Under the pieces are notes generated by a model. The model did not search any database, had not been told where the DNA came from, and was given only the letters and a program-made list of their open reading frames with translations. This document shows positions 51,744-60,854 of a DNA stretch of 64,000 nt, piece after piece. The stretch comes from Myxococcales bacterium (GTDB lineage: Bacteria; Myxococcota_A; Polyangia; Polyangiales; GCA-016699535), in assembly GCA_020633325.1 (NCBI GenBank), contig JACKDX010000001.1, forward strand, positions 1,240,001-1,304,000. Direction: 5' to 3'. Position 1 is the stretch's first letter; each line of letters begins with the position of its first letter. Both the position numbers and the translations under genes were made by a program.

Positions 51744-53125
51744 GTGGTACGGATTCATCGCCGGGCACCTTGGCAGGCGCCGAAAATCCCGACACCGTAG
51801 CAACTCCTACGGCCGAAAAGCCGGTGAAAGCCAAGCGTAAGCGCGGTGGTCGTTCGCGCAAGCCTCGGGCGGGCGATACGGTCAAAGTAGCAGCCCTCCC
51901 GGATCCGGCGGAGGAGGGGCCGTTGCCGGAAACCAAATTGGTGCTTGAGCTCGATGGAGAATCCTCCGTGGCAATGCTCGCGCTTGAGAGCGGAATGGTT
52001 GAGCAACGCGTGGCATTTCGGACGGCGGAGGTCACCGCTGAGGTTGATCTCTTGGAGCAAGTACCCACCACCCAGATCGTCCGCGGGCGAGCCACCCTTG
52101 AAATCGCGGAAGAGACCATCACACTCGATGAGCCGGATGAGGTCCTCGAAGATCTGCCGCCCTCGCCGAAGGCTCCGCCGCGTGGGGTTACGCCACCCCC
52201 GCATCCGTCAAAGAGCGCCCCCCAGATACGGCTTGCTGCACCCCAGGAGCCACGAAGTTGGTGGGAGCATTTTTTTAATGATGACTACCTGCGTTCAGTC
52301 AGACCGCTTCGAGCAGAACAGGTGAAGCGTCAATGCGACTTTATCGAATCGCGCCTGGCACTCGAGCCGCGTGCCAGCATTCTGGATGTCGGGTGTGGAA
52401 TTGGTGTGCAAGCGGTGGAGCTTGCCTCTCGAGGCTACGCTGTGGTGGGGTTGGACATCTCCTTGCCGATGTTGTCGAGGGCTTCGGAAGAGGCCCAGGA
52501 CCGAGAACAGCGGCTCAACTTCTTACACGCCGACATGCGCGAGCTCAGTTTCGAATCGGCATTCGATGCGGTGATCTGTTGGGGTACAAGCTTTGGCTAT
52601 TTCGACGACGAGACCAACCGTCAAGTTCTTGAGCGACTCTACCGGACGCTCAAGCCACGAGGCAGGATGGTGTTGGGCATTGTGAATCGGGATTTTGTCG
52701 TCCGAAGTCAGCCGAATGTCGTCTGGTTTGAAGGCGATGGTTGTCTATGCATGGAAGAGACGAGCTTTGATTACATAGCGTCACGGCTCAACGTTAAGCG
52801 CACGCTTCTTATGGAAGATGGGCGACAGAGAGAGAGTGGCTATTCGCTACGGCTTTATACGCTTCAAGAGATCGGTCAGTTGCTACATCATCAAGGATTT
52901 AGCGTGCAAGAGGTAAGTGGCTCTGAGGCGACGCCGGGCGTGTTTTTTGGTGCGGACTCGCCCCAAATGCTTATCATCGCGGAGCGGCGCGGCGATGTGG
53001 CCTTTAGTGCGCCCACGGCGGGAGACGAGTGGGAAGAAGAAACGGTATCGCCTTCTCGCCCCACACTGGTGGATTCCGTTCCACCTTTTTCAACGGCTGA
53101 CGAAGCGACCCCTATCGAGCGATAA
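51740..53125 (+). CDS. SAM-dependent methyltransferase with long N-terminal extension
   Basis: A 461-residue protein. Residues 1-165 are low complexity: basic (KAKRKRGGRSRKPRAGD), then acidic and Pro-rich. The methyltransferase domain (about 180-410) has ILDVGCGIGVQAVELASRGY (motif I), GLDISLPMLSRASEEAQDRE, FDAVICWGTSFGYFDDETNR and YRTLKPRGRMVLGIVNRDF. It could methylate phosphatidylethanolamine made by psd, since the two genes are translationally coupled, but the substrate is an inference. A protein, RNA or small-molecule substrate is equally possible. The last 45 residues are unstructured. Confidence 0.8.
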   Translation: MSGTDSSPGTLAGAENPDTVATPTAEKPVKAKRKRGGRSRKPRAGDTVKVAALPDPAEEGPLPETKLVLELDGESSVAMLALESGMVEQRVAFRTAEVTAEVDLLEQVPTTQIVRGRATLEIAEETITLDEPDEVLEDLPPSPKAPPRGVTPPPHPSKSAPQIRLAAPQEPRSWWEHFFNDDYLRSVRPLRAEQVKRQCDFIESRLALEPRASILDVGCGIGVQAVELASRGYAVVGLDISLPMLSRASEEAQDREQRLNFLHADMRELSFESAFDAVICWGTSFGYFDDETNRQVLERLYRTLKPRGRMVLGIVNRDFVVRSQPNVVWFEGDGCLCMEETSFDYIASRLNVKRTLLMEDGRQRESGYSLRLYTLQEIGQLLHHQGFSVQEVSGSEATPGVFFGADSPQMLIIAERRGDVAFSAPTAGDEWEEETVSPSRPTLVDSVPPFSTADEATPIER

Positions 53126-53144
53126 CTGAAAGCCAGAGTCCCTA

Positions 53145-55631
53145 CTACTGGCGCAGATCGGGTGCGTCAATGTTGTGTGATTTTGGGCTGACCGCACCAA
53201 GTGCTGTGGGGGCTGCGCGCATCATCTTCCCCTCGATGAGCCTCGCCGGGGCGTGACGTGGACCGAAAACCGCTGCAGGATCGCTTAGCCGGAGCGCTTC
53301 CATTAAGACTTCATCCATGTGTTCGACCAGCACAATCGTGCATGCGGCGATGATGCGTTTTGGAATGTCGCGCAGGTCTTTCAAGTTATCTTTGGGGATG
53401 ATGACTGTTTGAATCTCCGCGCGATGCGCGGCCAACAGCTTTTCCTTGAGGCCGCCTATGGGAATAACCTTGCCCCGGAGCGTAATTTCGCCCGTCATTG
53501 CAATAGAGCGCTTGACCGGGATTTTGGTAAATGCGCTCGTGATACTGGTGGCCATCGTAATTCCGGCGCTTGGACCGTCTTTGGGAACAAACTCAGGAAA
53601 ATGGATATGGATATCGGCATCTTGGTAAAAATCCTCTTCCAAGCCGAAGATACGATGCCGCGAGCGCACATAGCTCAGGGCAGCGTGTGCAGACTCCTGC
53701 ATGCCTTTTTCCACTAGCCCCGTGATCACCACCTTGCCCTTTCCAGCAACCACAGCGACTTCGCATTCGAGTATGGCGCCGCCATAGCTGGTGTAGGCAA
53801 GACCATTGGTCAGGCCGATCTCGTCTAGGTCGTGGGCCTTTCCCTCCCGGAATTTGGGAACGCCCAGGTATTTGTTTAAATGCTTGGCAGTCACCCGATA
53901 CGACCGCTTTACGTGCTTGTCAGATACGATCTCACGGGCGATTTTGCGAAAGAGACCGCCAATTTCCCGTTCCAAATTGCGGACCCCGGATTCCTTCGTG
54001 TAGTGGTGGATGATGTGGCGAATGGCGTTTTCACTGATCTCGACGGACCGACCATCGAGACCCGCGCCCGACTTTTGCCGAGGGATCAAATAGCGAGTCG
54101 CGATATTAAGTTTTTCAAATTCCGTGTAGCTGCTCAATTGGATGATTTCCATGCGGTCTTGCAGAGGTAGCGGAATGCCGTGCAGAGAGTTAGCTGTCGT
54201 GATGAACATGACATCTGAAAGATCATAATCCAAATCCAAGTAGTGATCGCTAAAGCTATGGTTTTGCTCGGGATCGAGCACCTCGAGAAGCGCCGCGGCG
54301 GGGTCTCCACGGAAATCTGCAGACATCTTATCCACCTCGTCCAGCAAGAATACCGGGTTATTGGCGCCCGCCTTACGCAGCGACTGAATGATTCGGCCAG
54401 GCATTGCCCCGATATATGTGCGCCGGTGGCCGCGAATCTCGGCTTCATCTCTTACGCCTCCCAACGAAAGACGCACAAACTGTCGACCGGTTGCACGAGC
54501 GATCGAGCGCGCCAGAGAGGTCTTGCCCACGCCCGGCGGCCCCACCAAGCAAAGCACGGGTCCGCGGATTTTTTTAACCAGGCTACGGACAGCCAAATGC
54601 TCAAGAATGCGGTCTTTGATACGGCTAAGGCCGAAATGGTCTTGTTCCAAGACGGCGTGAGCCGCTTCGAGGTCGTAGGATTCCTGGCTCTTTTCGGACC
54701 AAGGGAGGGCCAAAACCCAGTCGATATAATGACGAATGACGGTGGCTTCTGCGCTCATCGGCTGCATCATTTTAAGCTTTTTTATTTCTCGCTTAATCTT
54801 GGTCTGTGCCTCTTGGGGCAACGCCTTGGCTTGCAGCTTTTCGTCGAGCTCTTCCAACTCCGCTCGAAATTCATCGCGCTCGCCGAGCTCCTTCTGAATG
54901 GCTTGCATCTGCTCGTTGAGATAGTACTCCTTTTGCGTTTTTTCCATTTGTCGCTTGACTCTCGAGCGAATCTTTTTTTCGACTTGGAGTATTTCGGTTT
55001 CCGCGATCAAGAGTTGAAACACCCGGTCGAGGCGTTGAGGCACATCGACCAATTCGAGGATAGCTTGGCGGTCATGTAACTTGATATTGTTTAGATGAAT
55101 GACGACGGAGTCTGCGAGGTTCGAAGGGTCTTCAATGGCCTGGATGGCAAGGAGTGATTCGGTGGGAAAGCGTTTGTTCAGTCGGGTGTATGCCTCGAAT
55201 GCGACATGGACTGAGCGGACCAGTGCTGCGATTTCCAAGGAAGGCTTGGAATCCTCAATGAGGTCTGCGATTTCACACAAAAAAAACTTGTCGTTCGACA
55301 CGAAACGGCGGATAGCCACGCGTCGTTTTCCTTCAACGAGCACTTTGACAGTGCCATCAGGGAGCCGCAGCAGTTGGAGGATACTTCCGAGGCACCCTGT
55401 CTCGAAGATCTCGTCCGGCCCCGGGTCGTTAACCTGCGCTTTCTTCTGGGCTGAGAAAACAACTTCTTTGCTTCCGTTCATGGCATGTTCTAGCGCGTGA
55501 ATGGACTTCTCGCGGCCGACAAAGAGCGGTACAACCATGTGAGGAAATACAACGATATCGCGCAGGGGTAGGACAGGCAGCACGGGGGATACTGGGTCTC
55601 CCGAAAGGGTGGGAGTTTTGGAGAAAAACAT
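53145..55631 (-). CDS. lon: ATP-dependent Lon protease
   Basis: An 828-residue AAA+ protease. N-terminal LON domain (about 17-210, PVLPLRDIVVFPHMVVPLFV), coiled region, AAA+ module with Walker A GPPGVGKTSLARSIARATGR, Walker B FLLDEVDKMSAD, and a Ser-Lys protease domain with Ser688 in KDGPSAGI and Lys731 in GGLKEKLLAAHRA. The C-terminus extends about 45 residues beyond the E. coli end. It degrades misfolded and regulatory proteins. It is the last gene of the rnj-lon run, four bases downstream of clpX. Confidence 0.97.
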   Translation of the reverse strand: MFFSKTPTLSGDPVSPVLPVLPLRDIVVFPHMVVPLFVGREKSIHALEHAMNGSKEVVFSAQKKAQVNDPGPDEIFETGCLGSILQLLRLPDGTVKVLVEGKRRVAIRRFVSNDKFFLCEIADLIEDSKPSLEIAALVRSVHVAFEAYTRLNKRFPTESLLAIQAIEDPSNLADSVVIHLNNIKLHDRQAILELVDVPQRLDRVFQLLIAETEILQVEKKIRSRVKRQMEKTQKEYYLNEQMQAIQKELGERDEFRAELEELDEKLQAKALPQEAQTKIKREIKKLKMMQPMSAEATVIRHYIDWVLALPWSEKSQESYDLEAAHAVLEQDHFGLSRIKDRILEHLAVRSLVKKIRGPVLCLVGPPGVGKTSLARSIARATGRQFVRLSLGGVRDEAEIRGHRRTYIGAMPGRIIQSLRKAGANNPVFLLDEVDKMSADFRGDPAAALLEVLDPEQNHSFSDHYLDLDYDLSDVMFITTANSLHGIPLPLQDRMEIIQLSSYTEFEKLNIATRYLIPRQKSGAGLDGRSVEISENAIRHIIHHYTKESGVRNLEREIGGLFRKIAREIVSDKHVKRSYRVTAKHLNKYLGVPKFREGKAHDLDEIGLTNGLAYTSYGGAILECEVAVVAGKGKVVITGLVEKGMQESAHAALSYVRSRHRIFGLEEDFYQDADIHIHFPEFVPKDGPSAGITMATSITSAFTKIPVKRSIAMTGEITLRGKVIPIGGLKEKLLAAHRAEIQTVIIPKDNLKDLRDIPKRIIAACTIVLVEHMDEVLMEALRLSDPAAVFGPRHAPARLIEGKMMRAAPTALGAVSPKSHNIDAPDLRQ

Positions 55632-55634
55632 CGT

Positions 55635-56885
55635 TTATGCTAGTTCGGCTTCTTTTTCGTAAACGACAAGCGGCTTTTCTCCCTTGACGATGACCTCTTC
55701 GTTGACCACCACCTCGCGAATGCCAGCGTGCGAGGGAATGTCAAACATCGTATCTAGAAGGGCGTTTTCTAGAATGGCTCGCAGGCCCCGCGCTCCAGCG
55801 CTTCGTTTCAACGATTCTCGCGCCACTGCCCGGAGCGCGCTTTTAGTGAATTTGAGTTTGACGCCGTCCATCTCGAAAAGCTTGCTGAACTGTTTGACCA
55901 AGGCGTTCTTTGGCGTAGTGAGAATGTCGATGAGAGCATCCTCGCTAAGCTCGTGCAGTGTGGCCACCACCGGCAATCGACCAATGAACTCGGGTATGAG
56001 CCCGATTCGCAGTAGATCTTCTGGTTGGACTTGCTCGAGCAGCTGACCTACGGGCCTATTCTGCTTTGAGGGGATTTCGGCACCAAATCCCATGGATTTT
56101 TTGCCGGTTCGCCGCTCAATGATCTTATCGAGGCCCACGAAAGCGCCGCCGCATATAAACAGAATGTTGGTGGTATCGATTTGAAGGAAGTCTTGCTGCG
56201 GATGCTTGCGACCGCCTTTAGGGGGCACGTTGGCGATGGTGCCCTCGATGATTTTTAGAAGGGCCTGCTGAACGCCCTCGCCGCTCACATCTCGGGTGAT
56301 CGAGGGATTATCCCCTTTGCGCGCCACTTTATCGATTTCGTCGATATATACGATGCCGCGCTGAGCCCGCTCCACGTCATGATCGGCATTCTGAAGAAGC
56401 TGAACGATGATATTTTCTACGTCCTCGCCCACATAACCCGCTTCGGTCAACGTGGTGGCATCCGCAATGGCAAACGGCACGTTTAAGACCTTGGCGAGGG
56501 TCTGGGCGAGTAGGGTTTTTCCGGAACCCGTGGGACCCAGCAGTAAAATGTTCGACTTTTGAAGCTCCACATCCTCTGAGACGCGAGACTCGATCCGCTT
56601 GTAGTGGTTATGCACCGCCACAGAGAGGATCTTCTTGGCACGCTCTTGGCCCACGACGTACTCGTCGAGCACCTTCTTTATCTCGTTCGGTTTGGGGAGA
56701 GGCGTGGTCGTTGACAGGGCGTCTTCGCGGCCCACTTCTTCGGCGATGATATCGTTACAGAGCCCGATACATTCGTCGCATATGTAGACAGTCGGCCCTG
56801 CTATGAGCTTTTTGACTTCCTTCTGCGACTTGCCACAGAAGGAGCATTGAAGATTACCCTGTCCGTCGTCACGCCGTCGATCCAC
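55635..56885 (-). CDS. clpX: ATP-dependent Clp protease ATP-binding subunit ClpX
   Basis: A 416-residue AAA+ unfoldase. A C4 zinc finger is at the N-terminus (Cys14, Cys17, Cys36, Cys39), with CDECIGLCNDIIAEE after it. Walker A GPTGSGKTLLAQTLAK, Walker B VYIDEIDKVARKG, the pore loop VYVGEDVE-type segment (here YVGEDVENIIVQLLQNADHD) and RRTGKKSMGFGAE fit. It delivers substrates to ClpP. It lies between clpP (141 bases upstream) and lon (four bases). Confidence 0.97.
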   Translation of the reverse strand: MDRRRDDGQGNLQCSFCGKSQKEVKKLIAGPTVYICDECIGLCNDIIAEEVGREDALSTTTPLPKPNEIKKVLDEYVVGQERAKKILSVAVHNHYKRIESRVSEDVELQKSNILLLGPTGSGKTLLAQTLAKVLNVPFAIADATTLTEAGYVGEDVENIIVQLLQNADHDVERAQRGIVYIDEIDKVARKGDNPSITRDVSGEGVQQALLKIIEGTIANVPPKGGRKHPQQDFLQIDTTNILFICGGAFVGLDKIIERRTGKKSMGFGAEIPSKQNRPVGQLLEQVQPEDLLRIGLIPEFIGRLPVVATLHELSEDALIDILTTPKNALVKQFSKLFEMDGVKLKFTKSALRAVARESLKRSAGARGLRAILENALLDTMFDIPSHAGIREVVVNEEVIVKGEKPLVVYEKEAELA

Positions 56886-57026
56886 GATGCCCCCGAGTTA
56901 TCCCAGAAAAGAGTGTAGCGTTGTGCGCTCTGGGCGGCAAGCGAATGGTATATGGGCCCGAGACGGCACAATTTTTCTCTTTACTTTCCAGGTCGCTATC
57001 CTTCGCGTCTTGTGTAGGTATGGGAC

Positions 57027-57671
57027 TTACTTGAGCCCTTTGCTATCCCGTTTGGTAGGTTTTCGGTGCTCGATGACGTCGTCAATGATTCCATAGCTAG
57101 AGGCCTCTTCGGCAGACAAGTAGCGATCACGCTCGGTATCTTCCTTGATTTTCTTCGTGGACTGCCCGGTGTGGAACGCGAGTATTTCGTTCATTTTGGC
57201 GCGTAACTGAATAATTTCGCGCGCGTGGATCTCAATGTCTGAAGCCTGACCACGGAACCCGCCGAGGGGTTGATGAATCATGACGCGACTGTTGGGAAGT
57301 GCCTTTCGGTGACCTTTTTCGCCAGCCGCCAAGATCCACGCGGCCATGGAGGCTGCTTGCCCCAAACAAACCGTGGAGACGGGGCACTTTACGTGCTGCA
57401 TCGTGTCGTAGATCGCCAATCCGGCGGTGATAACGCCGCCAGGGCTGTTGATGTACAGCAAAATCTCTTTGTCTGGATCTTCGCTTTCGAGAAACAGCAT
57501 CTGGGCGATGATGATATTTGCTACGTCGTCATTGATTTCCGTTCCCAGGAAAATGATGCGGTCCTTGAGGAGACGGCTATAGATGTCCCAACTGCGCTCG
57601 CCCCGATGGGTGGTTTCCACCACTTGGGGATACGGGATGAAGGCCTGTGATGGTCTTGAAACGCGACTCAT
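57027..57671 (-). CDS. clpP: ATP-dependent Clp protease proteolytic subunit ClpP
   Basis: A 214-residue serine peptidase forming a tetradecamer. The catalytic triad is Ser108 (GQAASMAAWI), His133 (MIHQPLGG) and Asp182 (ERDRYLSAEE). The N-terminal residues before about 17 are probably cleaved or flexible. The ATG overlaps the stop of tig by four bases. It partners ClpX encoded downstream. Confidence 0.97.
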   Translation of the reverse strand: MSRVSRPSQAFIPYPQVVETTHRGERSWDIYSRLLKDRIIFLGTEINDDVANIIIAQMLFLESEDPDKEILLYINSPGGVITAGLAIYDTMQHVKCPVSTVCLGQAASMAAWILAAGEKGHRKALPNSRVMIHQPLGGFRGQASDIEIHAREIIQLRAKMNEILAFHTGQSTKKIKEDTERDRYLSAEEASSYGIIDDVIEHRKPTKRDSKGLK

Positions 57672-58966
57672 AAATTCTTGTCTCCGGCAGGGGCGGTTTT
57701 CGATTCTGTCATGGTAGCCTGATTTTTGAGATACTCAAGGATTCGTTCCTCCGCGATGTGGGACATGAGCATATCGCGTTCACGTCCCTGATACTTGGCT
57801 CTGACCTTCGCTATATTGGTCTGTGACTCTTCGGCGAGCTTTTTAAACCTTGCCTCTAGATCGTCGGGCGTCACCTCGATGTGTGCCTGCTTGGCGAGGG
57901 CTCCAAACAAGAGGCCCACCCGCACCTTCTTTTCGGCGCGGCGGTTTAGATCGTTTTGCATGTCTTCCGTCCATTGAAAGTCGCTGCCGAGCGCCTTGGT
58001 GAGCTCCGCGAGTTCCCTAAGCATACTTGCCTGTTGCTGAGCGACCATGCTTGGCGGTACCGCAATTGGGTTCTTCTCGACGAGCGCGTCCACGAGCCGC
58101 TCATTCAATGCCGAGACCGCTTGCCGATCGGCGTTTGAGCGTAATTGCGTTTCAATTTCAGCTTTGAGGGCGTCCAACGTGTCGAAGTCCCCACAATCCT
58201 TGGCAAATTCATCATCGAGTTCCGCCAGTCGCTTGTGGCGCACTTCGGTGAGGGTTATCGTGAAGCGCGCGCGCTTGCCTCTAAACTCCGCTTGTCCTTG
58301 ATCCTCAGGCAATGTGACATCAATAGCGCGCGTTTCGTTGACGTTCATACCCAGCAAACCCGCTTCAAGCTCTGGAAGGACGCGGCCAGAACCAAGCTCC
58401 CAGGTGCGACTTTGTCCGCCCAGTTCAGGATGCGGCGTATCGTCGATGTCGACGGTGTAATCGATGGTAACGACGTCATCTGCTTGCGTGGCGCGCTCGG
58501 GATCGGGTGCAACCAACTCCGCGTGTTGCCCGCGCAGGCGTTCGAGCTCTTGGGCGATATCGTCAGCCGTAACGGATATCTCTACGCGTTCGATCGAGAG
58601 GCCCGATGTGTCCACGCTGGACACTTCCGGTTGCACTTCCAACGTCGCCGTGAAACGAAGTGGTTCTCCTTCATGAATGTGCGGCGGATGCACGTCCGCG
58701 GCCGCTACCGGAAATAGGTTGTGCTCGCGAACGGCATTCAACAGTCCACGCTCCACCAGGCCCGCTGCCACTTGTTCGTGCACACGCGAACGGTAAAGTT
58801 GTTGTAGGACGTGCCGGGGGGCCTTGCCTTTACGGAAACCCCGGACCGTGGCAGTGCGCTGGAGTTGCTGATAGGTTTGATCGAGATCCTTTTGCACATC
58901 TGGCCAGGAATACTCTATTTTGACTTCGACCTCGACCGCACTCAGATGTTGGACGTGTGTTTGCAT
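57668..58966 (-). CDS. tig: Trigger factor
   Basis: A 432-residue ribosome-bound chaperone. The N-terminal ribosome-binding domain has the signature GFRKGKAPRHVLQQLYR (about 40-56). The FKBP-type PPIase domain is at about 155-250 (DVVTIDYTVDIDDTPHPELG). The C-terminal chaperone arms cover about 250-420. It is followed by clpP (overlap) and preceded by the deaminase gene, two bases apart. Confidence 0.95.
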   Translation of the reverse strand: MQTHVQHLSAVEVEVKIEYSWPDVQKDLDQTYQQLQRTATVRGFRKGKAPRHVLQQLYRSRVHEQVAAGLVERGLLNAVREHNLFPVAAADVHPPHIHEGEPLRFTATLEVQPEVSSVDTSGLSIERVEISVTADDIAQELERLRGQHAELVAPDPERATQADDVVTIDYTVDIDDTPHPELGGQSRTWELGSGRVLPELEAGLLGMNVNETRAIDVTLPEDQGQAEFRGKRARFTITLTEVRHKRLAELDDEFAKDCGDFDTLDALKAEIETQLRSNADRQAVSALNERLVDALVEKNPIAVPPSMVAQQQASMLRELAELTKALGSDFQWTEDMQNDLNRRAEKKVRVGLLFGALAKQAHIEVTPDDLEARFKKLAEESQTNIAKVRAKYQGRERDMLMSHIAEERILEYLKNQATMTESKTAPAGDKNL

Positions 58967-58968
58967 GG

Positions 58969-59421
58969 TTAAGCTCGTTCGTTGGTGTTGGATCCTGGGC
59001 TTGCGTCGATGAGTTCAATGTTGAGCTTCTTGGCGGTTTCGAAGATACGTTGATCGCGGTAAAATTCGCCAAAGACGATGCGGTTGATGCCAGCGTTGGC
59101 AAGGCTCTTGAAGCATGGCCAACACGGGGATGCCGTCACATATACCATCGACGTATCGATGCTAACGCCGTGCTTGGCGGCCTGGATGATGGCGTTCGCT
59201 TCAGCGTGCAAGGTGCGCACGCAGTGTCCATCCTCCATGAGATGTCCCGCATCATCGCAATGCTCGAGCCCGCGGACGGAACCGTTGTAGCCTGTGGACA
59301 ATATAATTCGATCCCGCACGATGACCGCGCCGACATGTTTGCGATTGCAGGTCGAGCGGGTGGCTACCTCTTTGGCGATATTCATGAAATACTGGTCCCA
59401 CGAGACTCGGCTCCCCTGCAT
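58969..59421 (-). CDS. dCMP deaminase-type cytidine/deoxycytidylate deaminase
   Basis: A 150-residue zinc deaminase (ComEB type). Zinc ligands and the catalytic Glu are in HAEAN (72-76) and PCWPC (99-103), with the KHVGAVIVRDRIILSTGYNG segment and a Cys/His patch, LEHCDDAGHLMEDGHC, that fits the second zinc or dCTP site. It would convert dCMP to dUMP, a precursor of dTMP. The start is the ATG at 59421 rather than the upstream GTG at 59439. It lies between the HExxH lipoprotein and tig. Confidence 0.88.
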   Translation of the reverse strand: MQGSRVSWDQYFMNIAKEVATRSTCNRKHVGAVIVRDRIILSTGYNGSVRGLEHCDDAGHLMEDGHCVRTLHAEANAIIQAAKHGVSIDTSMVYVTASPCWPCFKSLANAGINRIVFGEFYRDQRIFETAKKLNIELIDASPGSNTNERA

Positions 59422-59492
59422 AGCGCCCCCAGGTACCACGGCCGGAGGCCTGAAACAACCGTCACAGGCACTTCAAAGGGCGGAAGGTGTGC

Positions 59493-60854
59493 TCAACGGA
59501 GAAGCGAACGGGCCAAAACCGCTGCCGCCTTGTCTGAAAGCGCGCGCGTGCTGAGGAAGTGATCGCCGTTACGGTAAGAGCGATTCATGGTCCGGCACAC
59601 CCGAGGGGCGCTTTTCGCTTCTACCTTTGCCGTGGCCTCTTGCACGCTTTTCGCTGCCGAGACACTCGACCAGCGACTGAGCCATGCCGCACTCAGTCGG
59701 GCATGGGAATCTTGGTAAATAGCGATGCGATCTGCGCGCCATGCGCTCGCTCTTTGTTCGGCATCGGCATTCGGCAAGACTTGGCCTAAATAAACGCGCC
59801 ACGTCAGCTCTCCCAATGCATCGGAATACACCAAGCGATACCCACCCGGGAGCCTTGGCGGGAACGGAGCGAACTTGGAGGCAGCCGGCGCATCACTTTT
59901 CAGAAAGTGCTCCGGGTGCAAAATCTGGGATGTGGTCGTGGGCAGATGGCGATAGGCTGCATTAAGCGCTTGCCACCCCCCTTCGCGATAGAGGCTAGCC
60001 GAAAATATGAGCCCATCGATGTAAGGTGACAAAAGCAGGACACGCAGAATTTCTGGCGAACGGCTCAACACATCGGAAGGCATGGTGCTCATAGGCACTT
60101 GTGTCAAAACAGCACGCAGAATATTAGGGTCGTCAGTCAGTTGCCGGATATTGACACCGGCACGTTCGCCGAGAAATGCAAGCATGGCCAAGGTGGCATC
60201 GCCTTCCACCAAGGATTGAAATGCGCCGTCTGCATCCGAGCTGCGTTCAAGTTTGTGAAGTTTACCCAAGGCAAGGTGTTGATCCTGAAGAGCATGGACG
60301 ATCTCGTGTATTAAGACGGCATGTGACTCTCCGGGATCAGTAGTGGAGTCGGTGGCCAAGCCGGACAACACATCGTCTCGCACAACCAGGTAGCGATGCT
60401 CCGGGTCGTAGTACCCGACCACTTGCTCGCTGAGCACATCTAAGAGGAGAGCGCCCAGATCGGTGTCTTCATCGAGCAGACCCAGTGCCCCATAGATCGC
60501 GCTCGCCTCTTTGAGATCTTCGACCTTAATTTGGCTGCTAAGGTAATGGCGGATGGCAGCCTGGTTTTGCACCCGTATATCGATAGGCTTCTTTAGCGGC
60601 AGTCCCCGAATATTCGAGGCTATCACGAGCAGGGGCCGCATGGCCCGCAATTCTGTCGCCGTCGGGAGCCGGCTGACATGGGAGATAGCTTTCCCCGTGA
60701 AAACTTTTTGCGTGCGAGGTGCCGGAAAGCCGCAATACTTCCCTGAGGCCCGGAGCGATGGGTTGAGTCCCGTGTGAGTCTCAGGGGCCTGGGCCGGCCC
60801 AGAGCCGGCACAGCCCACTAGCGCGAGCGCAAGTACGGGAATGAGACGCTTCAT
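59493..60854 (-). CDS. HExxH metalloprotease-like lipoprotein
   Basis: A 453-residue lipoprotein (LALVGC lipobox, Cys15). The central region has a gluzincin-like zinc signature: HEIVH at 183-187 within LIHEIVHALQDQHLALG, and EGDA with Glu217 as a probable third ligand. It is of the HExxHALQDQ/EGDA type. The C-terminal half is helical with no recognised domain. It may clip or bind envelope proteins. The ATG overlaps the stop of rnj by four bases, and the next gene is the dCMP deaminase, 71 bases away. Confidence 0.78.
   Translation of the reverse strand: MKRLIPVLALALVGCAGSGPAQAPETHTGLNPSLRASGKYCGFPAPRTQKVFTGKAISHVSRLPTATELRAMRPLLVIASNIRGLPLKKPIDIRVQNQAAIRHYLSSQIKVEDLKEASAIYGALGLLDEDTDLGALLLDVLSEQVVGYYDPEHRYLVVRDDVLSGLATDSTTDPGESHAVLIHEIVHALQDQHLALGKLHKLERSSDADGAFQSLVEGDATLAMLAFLGERAGVNIRQLTDDPNILRAVLTQVPMSTMPSDVLSRSPEILRVLLLSPYIDGLIFSASLYREGGWQALNAAYRHLPTTTSQILHPEHFLKSDAPAASKFAPFPPRLPGGYRLVYSDALGELTWRVYLGQVLPNADAEQRASAWRADRIAIYQDSHARLSAAWLSRWSSVSAAKSVQEATAKVEAKSAPRVCRTMNRSYRNGDHFLSTRALSDKAAAVLARSLLR

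Noticed and set aside
54243..55079. A 278-codon open frame antisense to lon
   Set aside because: It lies wholly inside the Lon coding sequence, whose domains are unambiguous.
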